Assembly (NCBI GenBank): GCA_946811695.1
Contig: OX328127.1
Span: 52,344,774-52,408,773 of the forward strand
Reading direction: 5' to 3'
Length of the DNA stretch: 64,000 nt
Source of the DNA: Gonocerus acuteangulatus
Lineage: Eukaryota; Arthropoda; Insecta; Hemiptera; Coreidae
This document shows positions 11,460-24,366 of the stretch, one piece after another (the stretch's first letter is position 1; every line of letters starts with the position of its first letter). The notes under the pieces are model-generated. The model did not search any database, was not told the DNA's origin, and saw nothing but the letters and a program-made list of their open reading frames with translations. The position numbers and the translations under genes are program-made.

Positions 11460-11695
11460 ATAAGTTGTCATGTTCTCTTATATCTGCTCTATATTTTCTC
11501 CCTTATTTGCTCTATATTTTTTTCCTTATCTCCTCTTATGTTCTCTCATATCTGCTCTTTATTGCCTCTCATATCAGCTCTGTATTTTCTGCCATGCCTG
11601 CTCTATATGGTCTCTCATATCTGCTCTATCCTTTCTGCCTTATGTTCCCCCAGTTCTGCTCTATATTTTCTCCCTTATCTGCTGTACTTATTTTT
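11460..11695 (+). repeat. degenerate pyrimidine-rich tandem repeat
   Basis: About eight diverged units of roughly 30 bases have the pattern TATCTGCTCTATATTTTCTC. Open reading frames across it are a by-product of the repeat and low complexity. Confidence 0.65.
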
Positions 11696-11959
11696 ATTAT
11701 AAACGCAAACGCCTGCAAGTGTGAGATATTGCAGTAATCTTGGGATAAGGATGATTCTGAGAATTAAGCCTAGGGATATTTCGAATAGATATGAATGAAT
11801 ATTTTATTGCTCTTAAAGTTTGCAATTTTACAGCAAGGAGTCTACCACATTTGATTAAGATTATTACTAATAAGAAATAACTATAGAAGCATTACAAAAT
11901 TAAACTAGACAAAATACTAAATATTTACACTATATACAATGAACATCTTTATATGAAGA

Positions 11960-12692
11960 GAGAAAAAAAATAAAAAATAAATAAATACTAAATAAATAAA
12001 TAAATACCCTACTTATACAATCTTACTACATGTAAAGAAAAAAATAAATAAATACTAAATAAATAAATACTAAATAAATAAATAAATACCCTACTTATAC
12101 AATCTTACTACATGTAAAGAAAAAAATAAATAAATACTAAATAAATAAATACTAAATAAATAAATGCCCTACTTATACAATCTTACTACATGTAAAGAAA
12201 AAAATAAATAAATACTAAATAAATAAATAAATACCCTACTTATACAATCTTACTACATGTAAAGAAAAAAAATAAATAAATACTAAATAAATAAATGCCC
12301 TACTTATACAATCTTACTACATGTAAAGAAAAAAATAAATAAATACTAAATAAATAAATAAATAACCTACTTATAAAATCTTACTACATGTAAAGAAAAA
12401 AATAAATAAATACTAAATAAATAAATAAATAAATAAATACCCTACTTATACAATCTTACTACATGTAAAGAAAAAAATAAATAAATACTAAATAAATAAA
12501 TACTAAATAAATAAATGCCCTACTTATACAATCTTACTACATGTAAAGAAAAAAATAAATAAATACTAAATAAATAAATAAATACCCTACTTATACAATC
12601 TTACTACATGTAAAGAAAAAAATAAATAAATACTAAATAAATACCCTACTTATACAATCTTACTACATGTAAAGGAAAAAATAAATAAATAA
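11960..12692 (+). repeat. minisatellite, about 10 units of 60-81 bp
   Basis: Each unit contains CCCTACTTATACAATCTTAC and TACATGTAAAGAAAAAAATA, joined by a variable number of AAATAAATACTAAATA blocks. The length differences come from that inner tetranucleotide-like part. Confidence 0.92.
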
Positions 12693-12799
12693 TTGAACAT
12701 ATATGTGAATAAATAAAAGTAAAAAAGAATAGATATGTAAAAAGCTAATATACGATCCCAAAGGGTATGAAATGTGTAATTTTGAATTGATCTATTACT

Positions 12800-13345
12800 A
12801 CTTGTGGGGTTGTTGCAAATATCCGTACAGTCATTACTTTGGTGTTGCTCTTATCATTACAAAAAGCTTTCTTCCATTAGCTACGGTACAAATGTTCTCG
12901 GTCAGAGCAGCTCCTACCCCATAGCATTGTTACATCCCGTCACACCGTTGGCTGCTCTCACAAACGATCATGTCACGCCGGGAGTATTAATAATCGCTCC
13001 CAATACAGGAGAGGGAAGGGGAGTGCGTAGATGATTTCACATGGAGGGGTGAAGGTCTTTATTGTTCCCACAGCAGGATCCAGTTTCGGTTAGGGTGGCA
13101 GCCATTGGACCTATAGATACACAATGGTACAAAGGGAGAGAGAGAGAGAGAGAGAGGTAACTAGTGTATCGAAGCAGTAACGAGACACCGTGTTCCGCTA
13201 CTGGAGTGGCGAGCTTCGCCAACATGGGCATACCGGCATCAGTCCTTGTTGTAATGAGGATAAACAGCTGTAATTGTATACGAGAAGGATTGTGTTTGCT
13301 CTGCAGCTGGATCAGATGACACTTACTAATGGCTTTAGCTATCTC
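12800..13345. other. moderate-GC unique segment
   Basis: The stretch is non-repetitive apart from (GA)n at 13136. ORFs on both strands (76 and 104 codons) are not convincing. It may be an enhancer or non-coding exon upstream of the Iroquois exon. Confidence 0.25.
13136..13158. repeat. (GA)n microsatellite
   Basis: About 11 GA units inside a moderate-GC unique segment. It could bind a GAGA-type factor but is listed as a simple repeat. Confidence 0.85.
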
Positions 13346-13999
13346 TTGCAAGGATTATCTTGCAATTCTTTCTAGAACAAAATAAGACTTGTAATTATGT
13401 CAACAATTTTACAGATCGTTTTACAATTGTATCGAATTTTGTCTATAACAGTTATTGTTGGCAAACCAGTGAAACACTTTTAATAGTAATCCGCAAGGCG
13501 TTCTCTCTGTAAAATAAAATGAGGATTTACTTTTTTAGTTTGGTCACTTTCTAAATTAAATAATTGAAAAGAGATAGTTGACCGTTGAGATTGAGGTGTA
13601 GATAATTGGGGTGGCGGTCATGTGTTGAATAAAACTACATTTTATAGATAAATGTATAATAATATTAAAAGTAATATTTCAATAGAAATAGTATAGCGCA
13701 CGTTTAAGTATTTTTTTTTTAATTTTTAGTTTGTCGAATAGAATTTGAGCTAATAGGCAAACGCATTACTCTTCTTCTTTTTTTTAATGAACAAAATAAT
13801 ATTTAAGTGCTTGGAATCCCTTGGCAAAGTAACTGAATAGTTGTTATAATTTGTTTGGCAAAGTTTTAGATATTATTATAAAAATGCTTGAAAAATAGAT
13901 AATAATAATTTAAAAAATTTTGTAAAAAAAAAAAGAAAAAAAAAAGAAGAAGAAATGTGTATAGCTATGTAAGAGTGTTTATGGCTTTGCATGGAAGAA

Positions 14000-14650
14000 A
14001 GGTATTATAAAACGTTGGGAGTTAATTCAGCGGAGAAAGATGCTTGAAATTGACTCATGCTGACAATCTGAGAGAAAGTCTTTGAAACCCTTTGTCGTGA
14101 GAAGTGTGATTTCTCCCGAGAGTAGTTGCCAACTCTCTCGAGAGTGGTATGAAAATTGAAGTAGATGCTTGTAAAAGAGAAGACAAAGGAAAACAAGCTC
14201 CAATATTTACTTGGAAAGGCCTGACAGCCTACTCTGTCAATAGTCTCTGTAGATGGGATCTCCGTTTCATTCTAACTTCTCCACCCCCCCCCCCCCTCAA
14301 ACCCCTTGTCACCGTTCTGTCGGGAACATGGCCCTTCAACATGGCTCTTCGACACTCCATACTCCATGTTTGTTCTAGTCTTCTCTGTCTCCAGTTATTT
14401 TTCAGTGGAAGAGCGTCTTCTGTCAAGATCGGAACAGCATACGAGACATTCTATATTAAGTTCAGTTCTGAACGAATATAGCTTAACATATTGGCTGCCA
14501 ACTACGAGATAACGTTTAGTTTGTACTATTTTTCATGATACCAGTTTTCCTTCATAGTTGCCCTCGACTCCGGATAAATGAACTAGTAGTTTGCTGCGTT
14601 AGTATCCAGCACACCAATTCTTCAACTCGACTCGCATACAATTCCCGAAA
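14000..14650. other. moderate-GC unique segment
   Basis: It contains CTCTCTCGAGAG palindromes and a C-run at 14283. A 110-codon frame (14149-14481) looks accidental, with a poly-Pro run from the C tract. It has no match elsewhere in the window. Confidence 0.2.
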
Positions 14651-15139
14651 ACTGCTGTATTTTGGCTTCTAAGTTATATTTCGCGATTTTCTCGGAAAAA
14701 GTGTTCTTCGTGAGGAGTTATTAATTATTATTATGTGAGGATTCTCTCCTCATTCTTCTGAGATAAATGTTTTCGGGGGCCATTGCCAACCGAAAGAATT
14801 GATTTTTTTCAGTGCGGGCGTTCGTTTAAAAATTTCCTGGCATCCTTCTATCAAGCAGTACCGTTTGTTGGGCGTTTTTTATAAGTTCCTCAAGAGTTTC
14901 AGGTAGGCTGTGGCGGCAATAGGAGTTTTTGGAATGTGCCCATTAGTCGAGATTATGAGGGCTTTTATGGAGATTATGAATGCTTTGTAAGTGTTGATTT
15001 TTTATACAAACATTTAAATATAAAATTTCTCTCTTTGGAGCTTCATAATTCGGAGCAAAATTTGGTAATCAGCCTATACATTCAGATTCTTGAGTATATT
15101 GAGCCTCCTTAAGGAACTGTTGCTTGATTGAAAGGTCGA

Positions 15140-15625
15140 GCTACTTAACTAGCAAAATCTACCCAAAGTATCACTGCTTTTTTGACAACATTCGCCCGGA
15201 AAAATCGTAGCACTCCCAATTTTTTTTCTAATACGCTACCTGGCACACTTTAAATAGGCAGAAAGACGCAGGGGGTCAAATGAAACCTCTTATAAGACGA
15301 TATCTTTCAATAAACGGGGGGAAACAAGATTCAAATATTATCATTTTAGTCAAATATTGTCACTCGTTTGACATTCATCCAAATTATGATTATCAATTTT
15401 CGCTACTTTCCGAATAAATTATAACAAAAATAGCGTTTTATTTACATATTTGAGGAATTTTGGGCTTTTCGAATATTTTATTCATTCTCGCGAAGCCTTT
15501 GTGAAAAAGTGGTATGTGGAAAGTTTGAAGTGTTGATTTGATGATTCTATTCTGATTTTCCACAACAGTCCAGTTATAAGGATATATCGGAAGCTAGCTA
15601 AGATGAAGCAGTTCCTATTAGCCGA
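15140..15625 (+). repeat. dispersed repeat B, copy 1 (partial)
   Basis: It carries AATGAAACC, GGCGATATC-like blocks and the end AGATGAAGCAGTTCCTATTA found in the other copies at 31320, 41460 and 46320. It has no ORF. Confidence 0.45.
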
Positions 15626-15639
15626 AATCTAATAATCTG

Positions 15640-15930
15640 CAGTTATATACAATAAATAATCGTATTATTCCTTTGCAGTAAACTATTACGCCATGGTTAC
15701 ATGAATATTTCAGATATATCGTGAGTCCGTAGTTTACCCGCGAAATGCAAATCGATATAATCGTGGATCAAGGCGGCAATACGTACTACATTACACGAAG
15801 TTCTGACGTAAACAACTAGTGAAGAATAATCGCATAAACTGAAACATGCCGATTTTCGCACTCACATCAGATCAACAACACGCGAGATGATTCATTTCTT
15901 TAGGTGTCTTACGTAAAACTATGAAAACAA

Positions 15931-15964
<34 letters not shown>

Positions 15965-18030
15965 ATTTGACGAGCAAAGGAATTAGAATTTACTCACTAA
16001 TAATATCCTTTTGTTGAACTAGTCATTAACTTCTTATAAGCAGAACTTATCTTCTAAAGCAATATTTTTAATATTCTAATTAATTTTATAATAAAACAAC
16101 AATTTGTTAAGAATATTACTAATTGATTATATACTCAGGTCAATCATGAAACGAAATACGTAGATATTCTTAATGAAGCATAAAATAATTTCCAAAAAAC
16201 AAATTTTTGCCACAATTGTAGTGATTCCAAAGAGAAATAAATTTGCTTGTAAAACTAACAAAATGTATCAACTTAAGGCAAAAAAATAAAATATTAAAAT
16301 TAAATCAATTTTTTGTATGCCTAAATTTTTTTGGCGTTATTTCTAATTTCTAATTTCTAATAACAGTTTTTAGACATATATTTTACTACTAGGGCACGCA
16401 CTAACAGAATACATCCTCCACTCTTATCCGTACTCTGTCTTATTTATATTACTCCCAAGAAATAGTTTCTAATTTTATTGTCAAATTTAAGATTAATGTT
16501 TGTTTACTTATTAGTTGTTTCACGTTTTTTAAAAAATGTCATTCGGAAGGCTCGGCAATTTCAATTAGGTGAACAAGTTGTAGAAAAACATTCATTTTTA
16601 AACTTCTCCTCAAAAAATACAAAAACAAACTGTTAAGGTATTTCCCCCCTTTAAATAATGTATACAAACATTCTATTTTTTAATTTATTTTTATGTACTA
16701 AAACGATTTGAATATGAAACCTAATGAACGTAAAGTTCAGGCGACCTTATGGAATTTATAGCACACGTGATCCCTAATGTTTTTATTTCTGTGTCTCAAG
16801 AACATTTACAACAAAAAGAAATGTCAAGGTGGTTGGAAGGAAATAGTTAACATCCATTATTCTTCTTCGTGTAGTCTTTCAAATCGCATGGTAATGAAGA
16901 CTTTTTTCAATAAGTAAAAAATAGCTCACAATTTTGTATTCTAGTAAATTAAGATTTTATCATTTAACATACCTGATTCACAACTTCATTGTCACAACAA
17001 GTATTTCATTCCCATTTTTATCTTTAACTGCATTTTTATTCAAAATATATAACTCATACAATGGAAGGGGTTATTTGTAAAAACTATTACTTCCAGTTCT
17101 GTATTTTCTAAAGAAAATATTTTCTTTTGAATAATTATTTCTATGACTGAAGCCATCGGTCATACAAAAAAAAAGAAGCGGTACTTAGCTATCCTCTCGG
17201 CATAGTTTTACCTAAAAGTACATGTTTTGAATTTTCTGTTCTATAAATTTCATCACCGTACTCGGCCGTATGTTTGCACAGCCTAATAGAAGGAAGTTGT
17301 CAATTAGCTAAGCGATTATTTTGCGAAAAACGAGTTTACCATTATTATTATCGACAGAGAGTTGTTGAATAGTTTGTGATATCGAGTAACTGAACTTTAA
17401 CAGTGAGATCCACCTAATATCTCGTGTGAAACTGTCAAAATGTATTGATTATATGCAAAAAACTTAATATGTGGAGAAAAGTGAACAGTATTACATTGTT
17501 TGTTAATGAATTCAACTCCGCACTCGAAAATACATTTGGAAGCACATATACATATCTCTACCAATTGGGTAAAATGTGAATTTTTTTTTTAATTGAATAC
17601 TTGCTGTTTTTCACAGTTTTCGTAATAAAAAGCCGTTTATCTTCCAAAATAATTATTCTGTCGGATTGGTAGTGGCCTTATTCGAGTCGGCACAAAGGAA
17701 TACTTTAAAAATGATACCGAAATCAGAAAGATTCAAGTACCTACAGGTTTTCCAAAAATCGGGCGTTTCGCACCCTTGTGCGCCGTAAAAAAAACTGCAC
17801 CGATTTCAACATAACATAACACTGAGACTGATGATAACATATTTTAAAAATGCTTCAATTAACATTTCTTTCAAATGAAAAATGACATCAATGAAATACG
17901 CTTCAAATCTGATTCCTTGATAAAGTGTAGACCAGAGAAACTATGAATTACTATTATAATAAATAGTACAATTGAGGTTACTAGAGCCGTTTGTCTATGA
18001 CTCTAGCGGGGAAAACGCAACCGTTGCATT
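15640..18030. other. AT-rich DNA, little recognised
   Basis: Contains the poly(A) at 15934 and, near 17785, GTGCGCCGTAAAAAAAA, which looks like a bare SINE 3' tip. Confidence 0.5.
15934..15961. repeat. poly(A) tract
   Basis: A run of about 28 A in otherwise unassigned AT-rich DNA. Confidence 0.9.
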
Positions 18031-18039
18031 TCTGAATTA

Positions 18040-18290
18040 AATAGTTTACATTAATAGAAATAGTGAAAGAATACTATGAAAGAAAAATAGTATGAATTAA
18101 AACTAGTCAGTATAATCTATTCCATTAAGAATAGGGTTCTAGAAATAGTATTTTTCTGTAAACTAATGAATCTAATGCTGAGTAAGGGATTTCTAGAAGG
18201 AATAATTGCTGTATCTACGTCTAATATTTCGTAAGTTCTAGAACGACGTTCTACTTTATTTATACAGCTGCAATTGAAGCAATAATCACT
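18040..18290 (-). repeat. left arm of a diverged inverted repeat (also a single minisatellite monomer)
   Basis: AATAGAAATAGTGAAAGAAT, AAAACTAGTCAGTATAATCT, GTATCTACGTCTAATATTTC and GTTCTACTTTATT are the reverse complement of blocks in 19855-20095. The part at 18041-18120 is one reversed copy of the 69-bp unit amplified at 20026. Confidence 0.65.
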
Positions 18291-18385
18291 GAAATGTCTT
18301 TATTTATGTATTGGTGCATTTCGGAGGAAGTTTTAAAGGAGAATATATTTAAATATACATATTTACAAATACTTATATATTATTT

Positions 18386-18390
<5 letters not shown>

Positions 18391-18421
<31 letters not shown>
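18391..18421. repeat. poly(A) tract
   Basis: A run of about 31 A immediately before the open frame that begins at 18422. Confidence 0.95.
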
Positions 18422-18426
<5 letters not shown>

Positions 18427-18511
18427 ATGGCACTCAAAATGGACCGATTTTCATTATAAATACAATGCATTAGATTTGGATGATATAAAGCCAGTTTTTT
18501 TCATATATGAG

Positions 18512-18651
18512 AAAATTACGGCCGCGAAAAACGCATTAATGAAGTGTTCTGGAGTTGGCCTTACGAGTAAAACTCGACTTCTATTAGTTGTTGGAGCGAT
18601 ATTATTTATTTGCATATTACAATTGTATCATTTCCAAGAGCTTCATTCCAA
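18512..18651 (+). CDS. putative first coding exon of a type II membrane protein
   Basis: The favoured start is ATG 18539, reading MKCSGVGLTSKTR and then a single hydrophobic span LLLVVGAILFICILQLYHF followed by QELHSK. Basic residues come before one membrane segment with no cleavage motif. This is the layout of signal-anchored type II proteins such as Golgi glycosyltransferases and sulfotransferases. A GTAAAT donor starts at 18652 (phase 2). An acceptor-like TTTTTTTCATATATGAG ends at 18511, so the ATG could sit in a second exon. The open frame extends upstream to an ATG at 18422 directly after a poly(A) tract, which I regard as a less likely start. The segment lies between the two inverted arms at 18040 and 19855. 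The enzyme family is not identified. Confidence 0.3.
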
Positions 18652-18744
18652 GTAAATAGTACATTTATAGTGGAACAGAACTATGCTTGGTTAGGATAGT
18701 GTTTAAACCACTGCCCTAACCAATCTTTTTATCTTTCGTTATAG

Positions 18745-18749
<5 letters not shown>

Positions 18750-18783
<34 letters not shown>
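18750..18783. repeat. (TA)n microsatellite
   Basis: An uninterrupted TA run. Confidence 0.95.
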
Positions 18784-18786
<3 letters not shown>

Positions 18787-19349
18787 TGTAGTCTATTTAT
18801 ACAGAAAAAAAACGCTCTTTGGGCCTCGACTCCTTTCTGCTTTGAGCCAACTGCCTGTTCAAAAAAACATTAAATATGCAACAACTGCTCACTTCTAATA
18901 TGTTTTTTTTTTGCTCATTTTTCTGTCTGCCATTTCAACTACCTGATTTTTTGATTGTGAGTGTGTTACGTTAACGCTTTCCTAGACATTTTTTTGCGTC
19001 CCCTTACCTTTCTTTATGCAACGATATGTTTTCATCTATATATGTGTATCCTCACATATATAGATGTATTAGTAGAATAAAGGGACTTAAATAAACCTTA
19101 CGATGTCGGGGCCTGAAACGCTTCCTACAACTGATTAACCTCTTAACAGCTGAAACACCTCAGATCAGCTGGAATAACTTCCATGAGCTGCAATATCTCT
19201 CATGTATCTCCACTCAGCTGAAATGGCTTTCATCAGCGGAAATTCTTTGTTGTTGCTACTTTGTTTTGGCAATATATTTCCTAACCCACGTAACTTTCTT
19301 CGAGAAGTTATGTCATGGTTAAAGCATGACCCAGGATAAAATTAGACCC

Positions 19350-19480
19350 GAAACAGGCTAAGAGGGGCCAGAGGTGCAGATACTTTATAGATATCTGATT
19401 ACTGACCATACAGCACCCAAGAATGATAGTGTGGTCAGCCTAGGAGGATACTATGCTCTGTCCGCTGGGTGAGCTTAGGA
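19350..19480 (+). repeat. dispersed repeat C, copy 1
   Basis: It contains GGGCCAGAGGTGCAGATACT, GACCATACAGCACCCAAG and TAGTGTGGTCAG, with the same order as the reverse of 28570-28875. Confidence 0.6.
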
Positions 19481-19854
19481 ATATAGAATTTTTCACATTT
19501 AATTCTGACACTAATTACCAGTTCTCTAATTCCTTCCTTATATTTATATTTCCAATTTGAAATTCAAAACCCGTATAGTGTATGTGGTTAAATGAAAGAT
19601 CCATAAGGCCTTTATTAACATAGATAGTGAGGATGTGCTGTTCTCGAAGGTGGTTGACAATGTCACCTCATGCACCCACCAGAATATCCAGAGTGGCAAT
19701 CCTATACACTTACAACCCTTCCACTGCGCTATACGAAACTCTATTAACCCAGATTTATGGTCTGTATTCCATTAATCAATTGGCTTCTTATAAAAAGTAA
19801 AATTAAACCCAGAATAAATTATAATATTGCTCCATTCTGATGGATAATGCAATA

Positions 19855-20095
19855 ATTGAATTGTTTACTTAAAGTAGAACGAGGTTTTAGATTAAAATGA
19901 TGAAATATTAGACGTAGATACTGCAATTATTTCTTAATAAAAACCTTACGCAGCATTAGAGCCATAGAACTGTTACAGGTAATTACTATTTCATGAACAC
20001 TATTCTTAATGGAAATGATTAATCTGACTCGTTTTAATTCTTTATATTTCCCTTTCATAGGATTATTTCACTATTTCTATTAATAGATTATTTTG
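19855..20095 (+). repeat. right arm of the diverged inverted repeat
   Basis: AAAGTAGAAC, GAAATATTAGACGTAGATAC, ACTATTCTTAATGGAA and TCACTATTTCTATTAATAG match the left arm at 18040-18290 in reverse. The arm runs into the minisatellite. Confidence 0.65.
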
Positions 20096-20480
20096 ACTAG
20101 TTTTATTTCGTTATATTTTACTTTCATAGTATTATTGCAATATTACTATTAATAGATTATTTTGACTAGTTTTATTTCGTTATATTTTCCTTTCATAGTA
20201 TTATTGCAATATTACTATTAATAGATTATTTTGACTAGTTTTATTTCGTTATATTTCCCTTTCATAGTATTATTTCACTATTTCTATTAATAGATTATTT
20301 TGACTAGTTTTATTTCGTTATATTTTACTTTCATAGTATTATTTCACTATTTCTATTAATAGATTATTTTGACTAGTTTTATTTCGTTATATTTTCCTTT
20401 CATAGTATTATTGCAATATTACTATTAATAGATTATTTTGACTAGTTTTATTTCGTTATATTTTACCTTCATAGTGTTAT
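20026..20480 (+). repeat. 69-bp minisatellite, about 6.5 units
   Basis: The unit begins GACTAGTTTTATTTCGTTAT at 20094, 20164, 20233, 20302, 20371 and 20440. The spacing is 69-70 bases. It is preceded by a diverged unit (CTGACTCGTTTTAATTC) and followed by a poly(T). Adjacent units are almost identical, so the expansion is recent. Confidence 0.9.
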
Positions 20481-20989
20481 TTTTATTTTTTTTTTTTTTT
20501 TTAGGTGTAATAACGTTTTAACTGGCTAACTACTCCAAGTACTAGATTGTTAGTATTCCATGCCCCCAAAATGCTCTCAGCCCCCCCCCCGTAATTATTT
20601 CCTATATACGCTCATTTGAAAATACTGTCTTCTGTTCTCAGTCATCAAGAACTTTACAGTCTGAACCTTTTTACCTAGTGACCTACCTTTTGAAATGGTA
20701 AAATCACAAATTGTTTTATATATAATACTTTTAAGTTGCGATTTTTTTAGAATTCTATTTCTAATTCCTAAATCTTAAGTTTCTGGAATTATTTCTAAGT
20801 AGAGAGTAGGGCTCATTTCCATAGATGCGAAGCCCTTAAAATAAATTAATAAAAAAAGATAGAGAGTGTCTCAATAGTTTTACATTTTTATAGATATAAT
20901 GCTATTCCTACTTCAGGGAAATAATCCTATTTGCAACTTCAGTAGAATTCTATTCCCAAGTCCTAAATCCTTAAGTCCATAATCCTCTA

Positions 20990-21410
20990 TGACACCTTTG
21001 TGCTTTATATGGTTGTTTTCATGAGGACATTCACATCCTCTATGTGCAGTGGAAGTCTCTAGAGCTGATGCAGCACGTGGGTCTGTTCTCCGCTAGAGTC
21101 CCCTTCGATGAAGTCGGAGGATGTGACTCAGCTTGAGGTTTGTTAGTATTCGGAGGTATAGCCAGTCGTGGGCACGTGTTACCTAGCTCCTCGTCACCTC
21201 GCTCTTTGTTCCAGGCGGCCTACGTCGAGTCAGCTCATCTCATCTTGCGAGACTCAGATCCCACTGATCGGTTCAATGATGATGGTCGGGCTCTCAATGC
21301 GACTCCCTTTGCAGTGCTGGTCTTGGTTCTAAACCGAAAGTCTCTGCGACTTCTTCAACTGTAGTCTCTTTAATCCTACCCTTTTCACATTCCACCAAAA
21401 AATTCCTGAA
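20990..21410. other. moderate-GC unique segment
   Basis: A 74-codon frame (21140-21364) includes AYVESAHLILRDSDPTD, which is mildly protein-like but lacks a splice context or a known motif. It may be regulatory or a decayed gene piece. Confidence 0.2.
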
Positions 21411-21999
21411 GAAATTTCAGAAATAGAAAAAGTAAATTCTGTAACAACACCAACACGGACCATCCTGCCAACTGTTGCCACCTTTTCTACAAGACAATAA
21501 CAATGTCCCCCATAACAATAACCCTTTCATCGCAACTAAAAACCTGGCACCTGTAATTTTTAGAAGTCAAAATTTCCATTAACTTATTTTATTGCCTGAA
21601 TTCTGTATGACTGTTCAGAAAATATAATTCCATCAGAACCCAATTAGTTCTGAGCCCGAAAGTGACTTTAACGAACTAATCTCAAAATTCTGGTTTATTA
21701 AGATGATTTGCTGGCCACTCAAAGCAAACCAGACTTTCATTAGCGCAAAATCGTCGACTGTTTGCAACCTTTCTGAAAATATGTTTATAAGTAGTGTTTT
21801 TTTTTTAAGTGAGCAAATCTCTGACAAAGCTAAAACAATTCACACACAGCTCAGACCAGTTGCTCCACGATACAAATGAATAAAAGTTGATTAAATTATT
21901 CCGTCAAGTAATAATAAATCTACCAAATTGCTTGTATTATTTATAACTACTGGAAGGGGGCTGTCTTTATATGAGTTGTTTTATTCTTTGACCATTGTC

Positions 22000-22400
22000 G
22001 AGTTTTTGTTGATTTCTTACATCCATTCTTTAAGTCATATTTTCAGAATGTCATAATCAAAACATTGTTCTTGATCTTGCTCAACAAATTGGTTGTGTCT
22101 TGTTTTGCATTACGGACACGAAGTTAAGCATGATATGACTAGTCAAACTAGACCTAGTTGTCGCAATTAAACATAACTCAGAGCATAGTTTGCCCAATGG
22201 TTGCAAACAGCTTTCTCCATTGTTGCATCATTCTGGACAAACTGAGAACGATATGTTCGTACGACAAACTTAATGTATATTTATGTTAATTCAGAATAAC
22301 CTAAAGCATGTTTTCTTAATGCATAATTAATGAAATTGTCAGAATGCATAAATGTTAGACATTTTTGAGAATACAGAATTGTTTTTAGAATATGAGATTC
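22000..22400. promoter_or_regulatory. candidate regulatory element
   Basis: It is non-repetitive, with SOX-type motifs (AACATTGTTC, CCATTGTTGC) and ATAATTAATGA. No coding frame is seen. Confidence 0.15.
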
Positions 22401-23971
22401 AAGAAGCATTACTATCTAACCTCTATGGAGACGACATGCTTTTAATTTTATAGTTTCAAATATTTTCTAGGTCCCTATGTTTTGAGTGAGCTTGATTTAT
22501 CTTTAATATATTTTTAAAGCCATGAATGTTTTGTTCACTTGTTCTTGTGCTCCGCATCGCTAGTGATCGACGAAGTAAGTTCGCGGTAAAAGCTATCCCT
22601 CTACAGAGAAATATGCTAACTTTATGAATTAAGCAAAATGTGTGAAAAGTTAATAATTAAATGTTTTAAGATATCAAAGATGCGATTTTATGAGTAATAA
22701 ATAAGCAAATTGAGTAATAACTACTATAAAATAATTATATAATGATTCCAAAAAATATATAATAAAAATAAATAAATTATAATAAAATAGGCACGAGAGC
22801 AATTTGTTCAACGGTCTTTATATCTTTTTTACAGAGAATTAATAATTACTCAACATCTTGTATTTATTTTTGTTGCTTAGCGATAATTTATGTAATTGGC
22901 AATAATTGTTGTTTTTATTCTTAATTTATACCTGATAATGGTCTTCATTTCACCAATAGTCTGCAATCAATAAAATATCATTCGTAATTTTGTGATGATC
23001 ATTAAAAGAATCTTTGACATCTATATGATGAATTTCGAATAAATGTGTCGCCGCGTCTATACTTAAGTTTTTTTTATGATTTTGATTCCAATGGGATTTT
23101 TGATCCCTGAACGGCAAATTAAACTACAATTTTCTACTCGATGTTCGTAGACACCTAATTACGATTCCTTAGTATTTGTTGAGTTATCCATTCGGCCATT
23201 ATGAAGGAATTCAACTTTTTGTAAACAAAACAAAAAAAATTGATAGAGTTGAGAAACACATCGCAAAAAAAAAAAAAAAAAAATAGATCCCACTGCTCCA
23301 AAAAAAAAAAAAGGGTCATGAGATAATACGGACTCGAAAGAACGAGTGTTACTTTACAAGAAACCCTAACCCGGATTATTGACGACAAAAAATCGTTTAA
23401 GTAAATCAGTGTTTTGATAAGAAAACCGTTTGGATATTCACAGTTGTTTCTCTTTCACGTTTTGCAATCCTTTCAAGAGAAACGACCATGTTCACAAGAA
23501 ATGAAGTGTTTACCGGTTCGGTACGAGATAAGAGTACCACCTGTTAATGTTCTTATGAATACTTGTGAAGGTACATAAAAAGTAACAAAAGTTGGTCCTA
23601 CCAACCGTGAGACCGTTACTGAATCTCAGAACATCCTCTTCAATTACAGATGGATTTTATGTCAACGGTACAAGCATATTTTATTTTATGAATTTTTGAA
23701 AGTTTTTATTACTCAAAGCAGTTTCGTGTGCTCGAGGTTAATAAAAGGTAACTACATAGAACTATAATATCATTTGTCATATAGTTTCTCGTAAAATTGG
23801 CTAAATATTGGATGATAACAGATAAGAACATTAAAAATTTTCATTATATATTTTATTGAAACGAAACGATTCGAATATTACACCATGCTAATGGTATCTT
23901 TAATAGAAGGGTTCGGCGAAATAACGGTTAAAGTTACATTTTTACGGTAACGAGACTTTTACTAAATAACA

Positions 23972-24366
23972 GGGTCTTTTTTACTTTACCCACGCCAGTT
24001 ACTTTTTAGAATAACGTCATAATATTTCGTTACAATATTGTAACAGGTGTTGCTAGGCTCCATAAAATTTATACATGAAAGAGGTTATAGATTATAAGGC
24101 ACGTTGAAGTTGTGTTTGTTGTGCTGTGTTGAAGTGGTCAAATAATGAATTTGATTAAACTGAGACATGTGTTGAAATCGGAAGAAGTAGCGTATAGAGC
24201 ATTACAAATGTATGGAGTTCTGCCTAAAACGCGGAAGTGTAGAAGAGGGCATTTCATGAAGTTGTTTAGTTTAAACATCTGTTCTTCATAACTATTAACT
24301 TAATGATACGATAAATAACTGTTTTAGTAATAAAAGTAACTGGCGAGGGTAAAGTAAAAAATAGCC
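23972..24366 (+). mobile_element. Merlin-type DNA transposon, internally deleted (395 bp)
   Basis: The terminal inverted repeats share TTTTTTACTTTACCC, then (C/T)CGCCAGTTACTTTT, and begin GGGTC/GGCTA. Flanks AAATAACA (23964-23971) and AAATAACG (24367-24374) form an 8-base target-site duplication with one mismatch, the size typical of Merlin/IS1016. An internal 48-codon frame (24145-24291) reads MNLIKLRHVLKSEEVAYRAL, then QMYGVLPKTRKCRRGHFM. This matches the N-terminal zinc-ribbon region of IS1016/IS1595-like transposases. The catalytic domain is absent. Confidence 0.82.
24145..24291 (+). pseudogene. truncated Merlin (IS1016/ISXO2-like) transposase N-terminus
   Basis: The frame has 48 codons. 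Leu/Glu-rich helices (LRHVLKSEEVAYRALQ) are followed by LPKTRKCRRGHFMK, equivalent to the C-x-x-GH half of the zinc ribbon at the start of this transposase family. The rest of the zinc ribbon and the whole DDE catalytic domain have been deleted, so it cannot be active. Confidence 0.7.

Noticed and set aside
11364..11737. Three overlapping hydrophobic ORFs resembling membrane proteins
   Set aside because: All three frames are open because of a pyrimidine-rich tandem repeat. The hydrophobicity comes from TTT/CTT/ATT-type codons of the repeat.
11960..12692. CRISPR-like array of repeats
   Set aside because: The repeats are head-to-tail minisatellite units with no unique spacers, in a eukaryotic genome.
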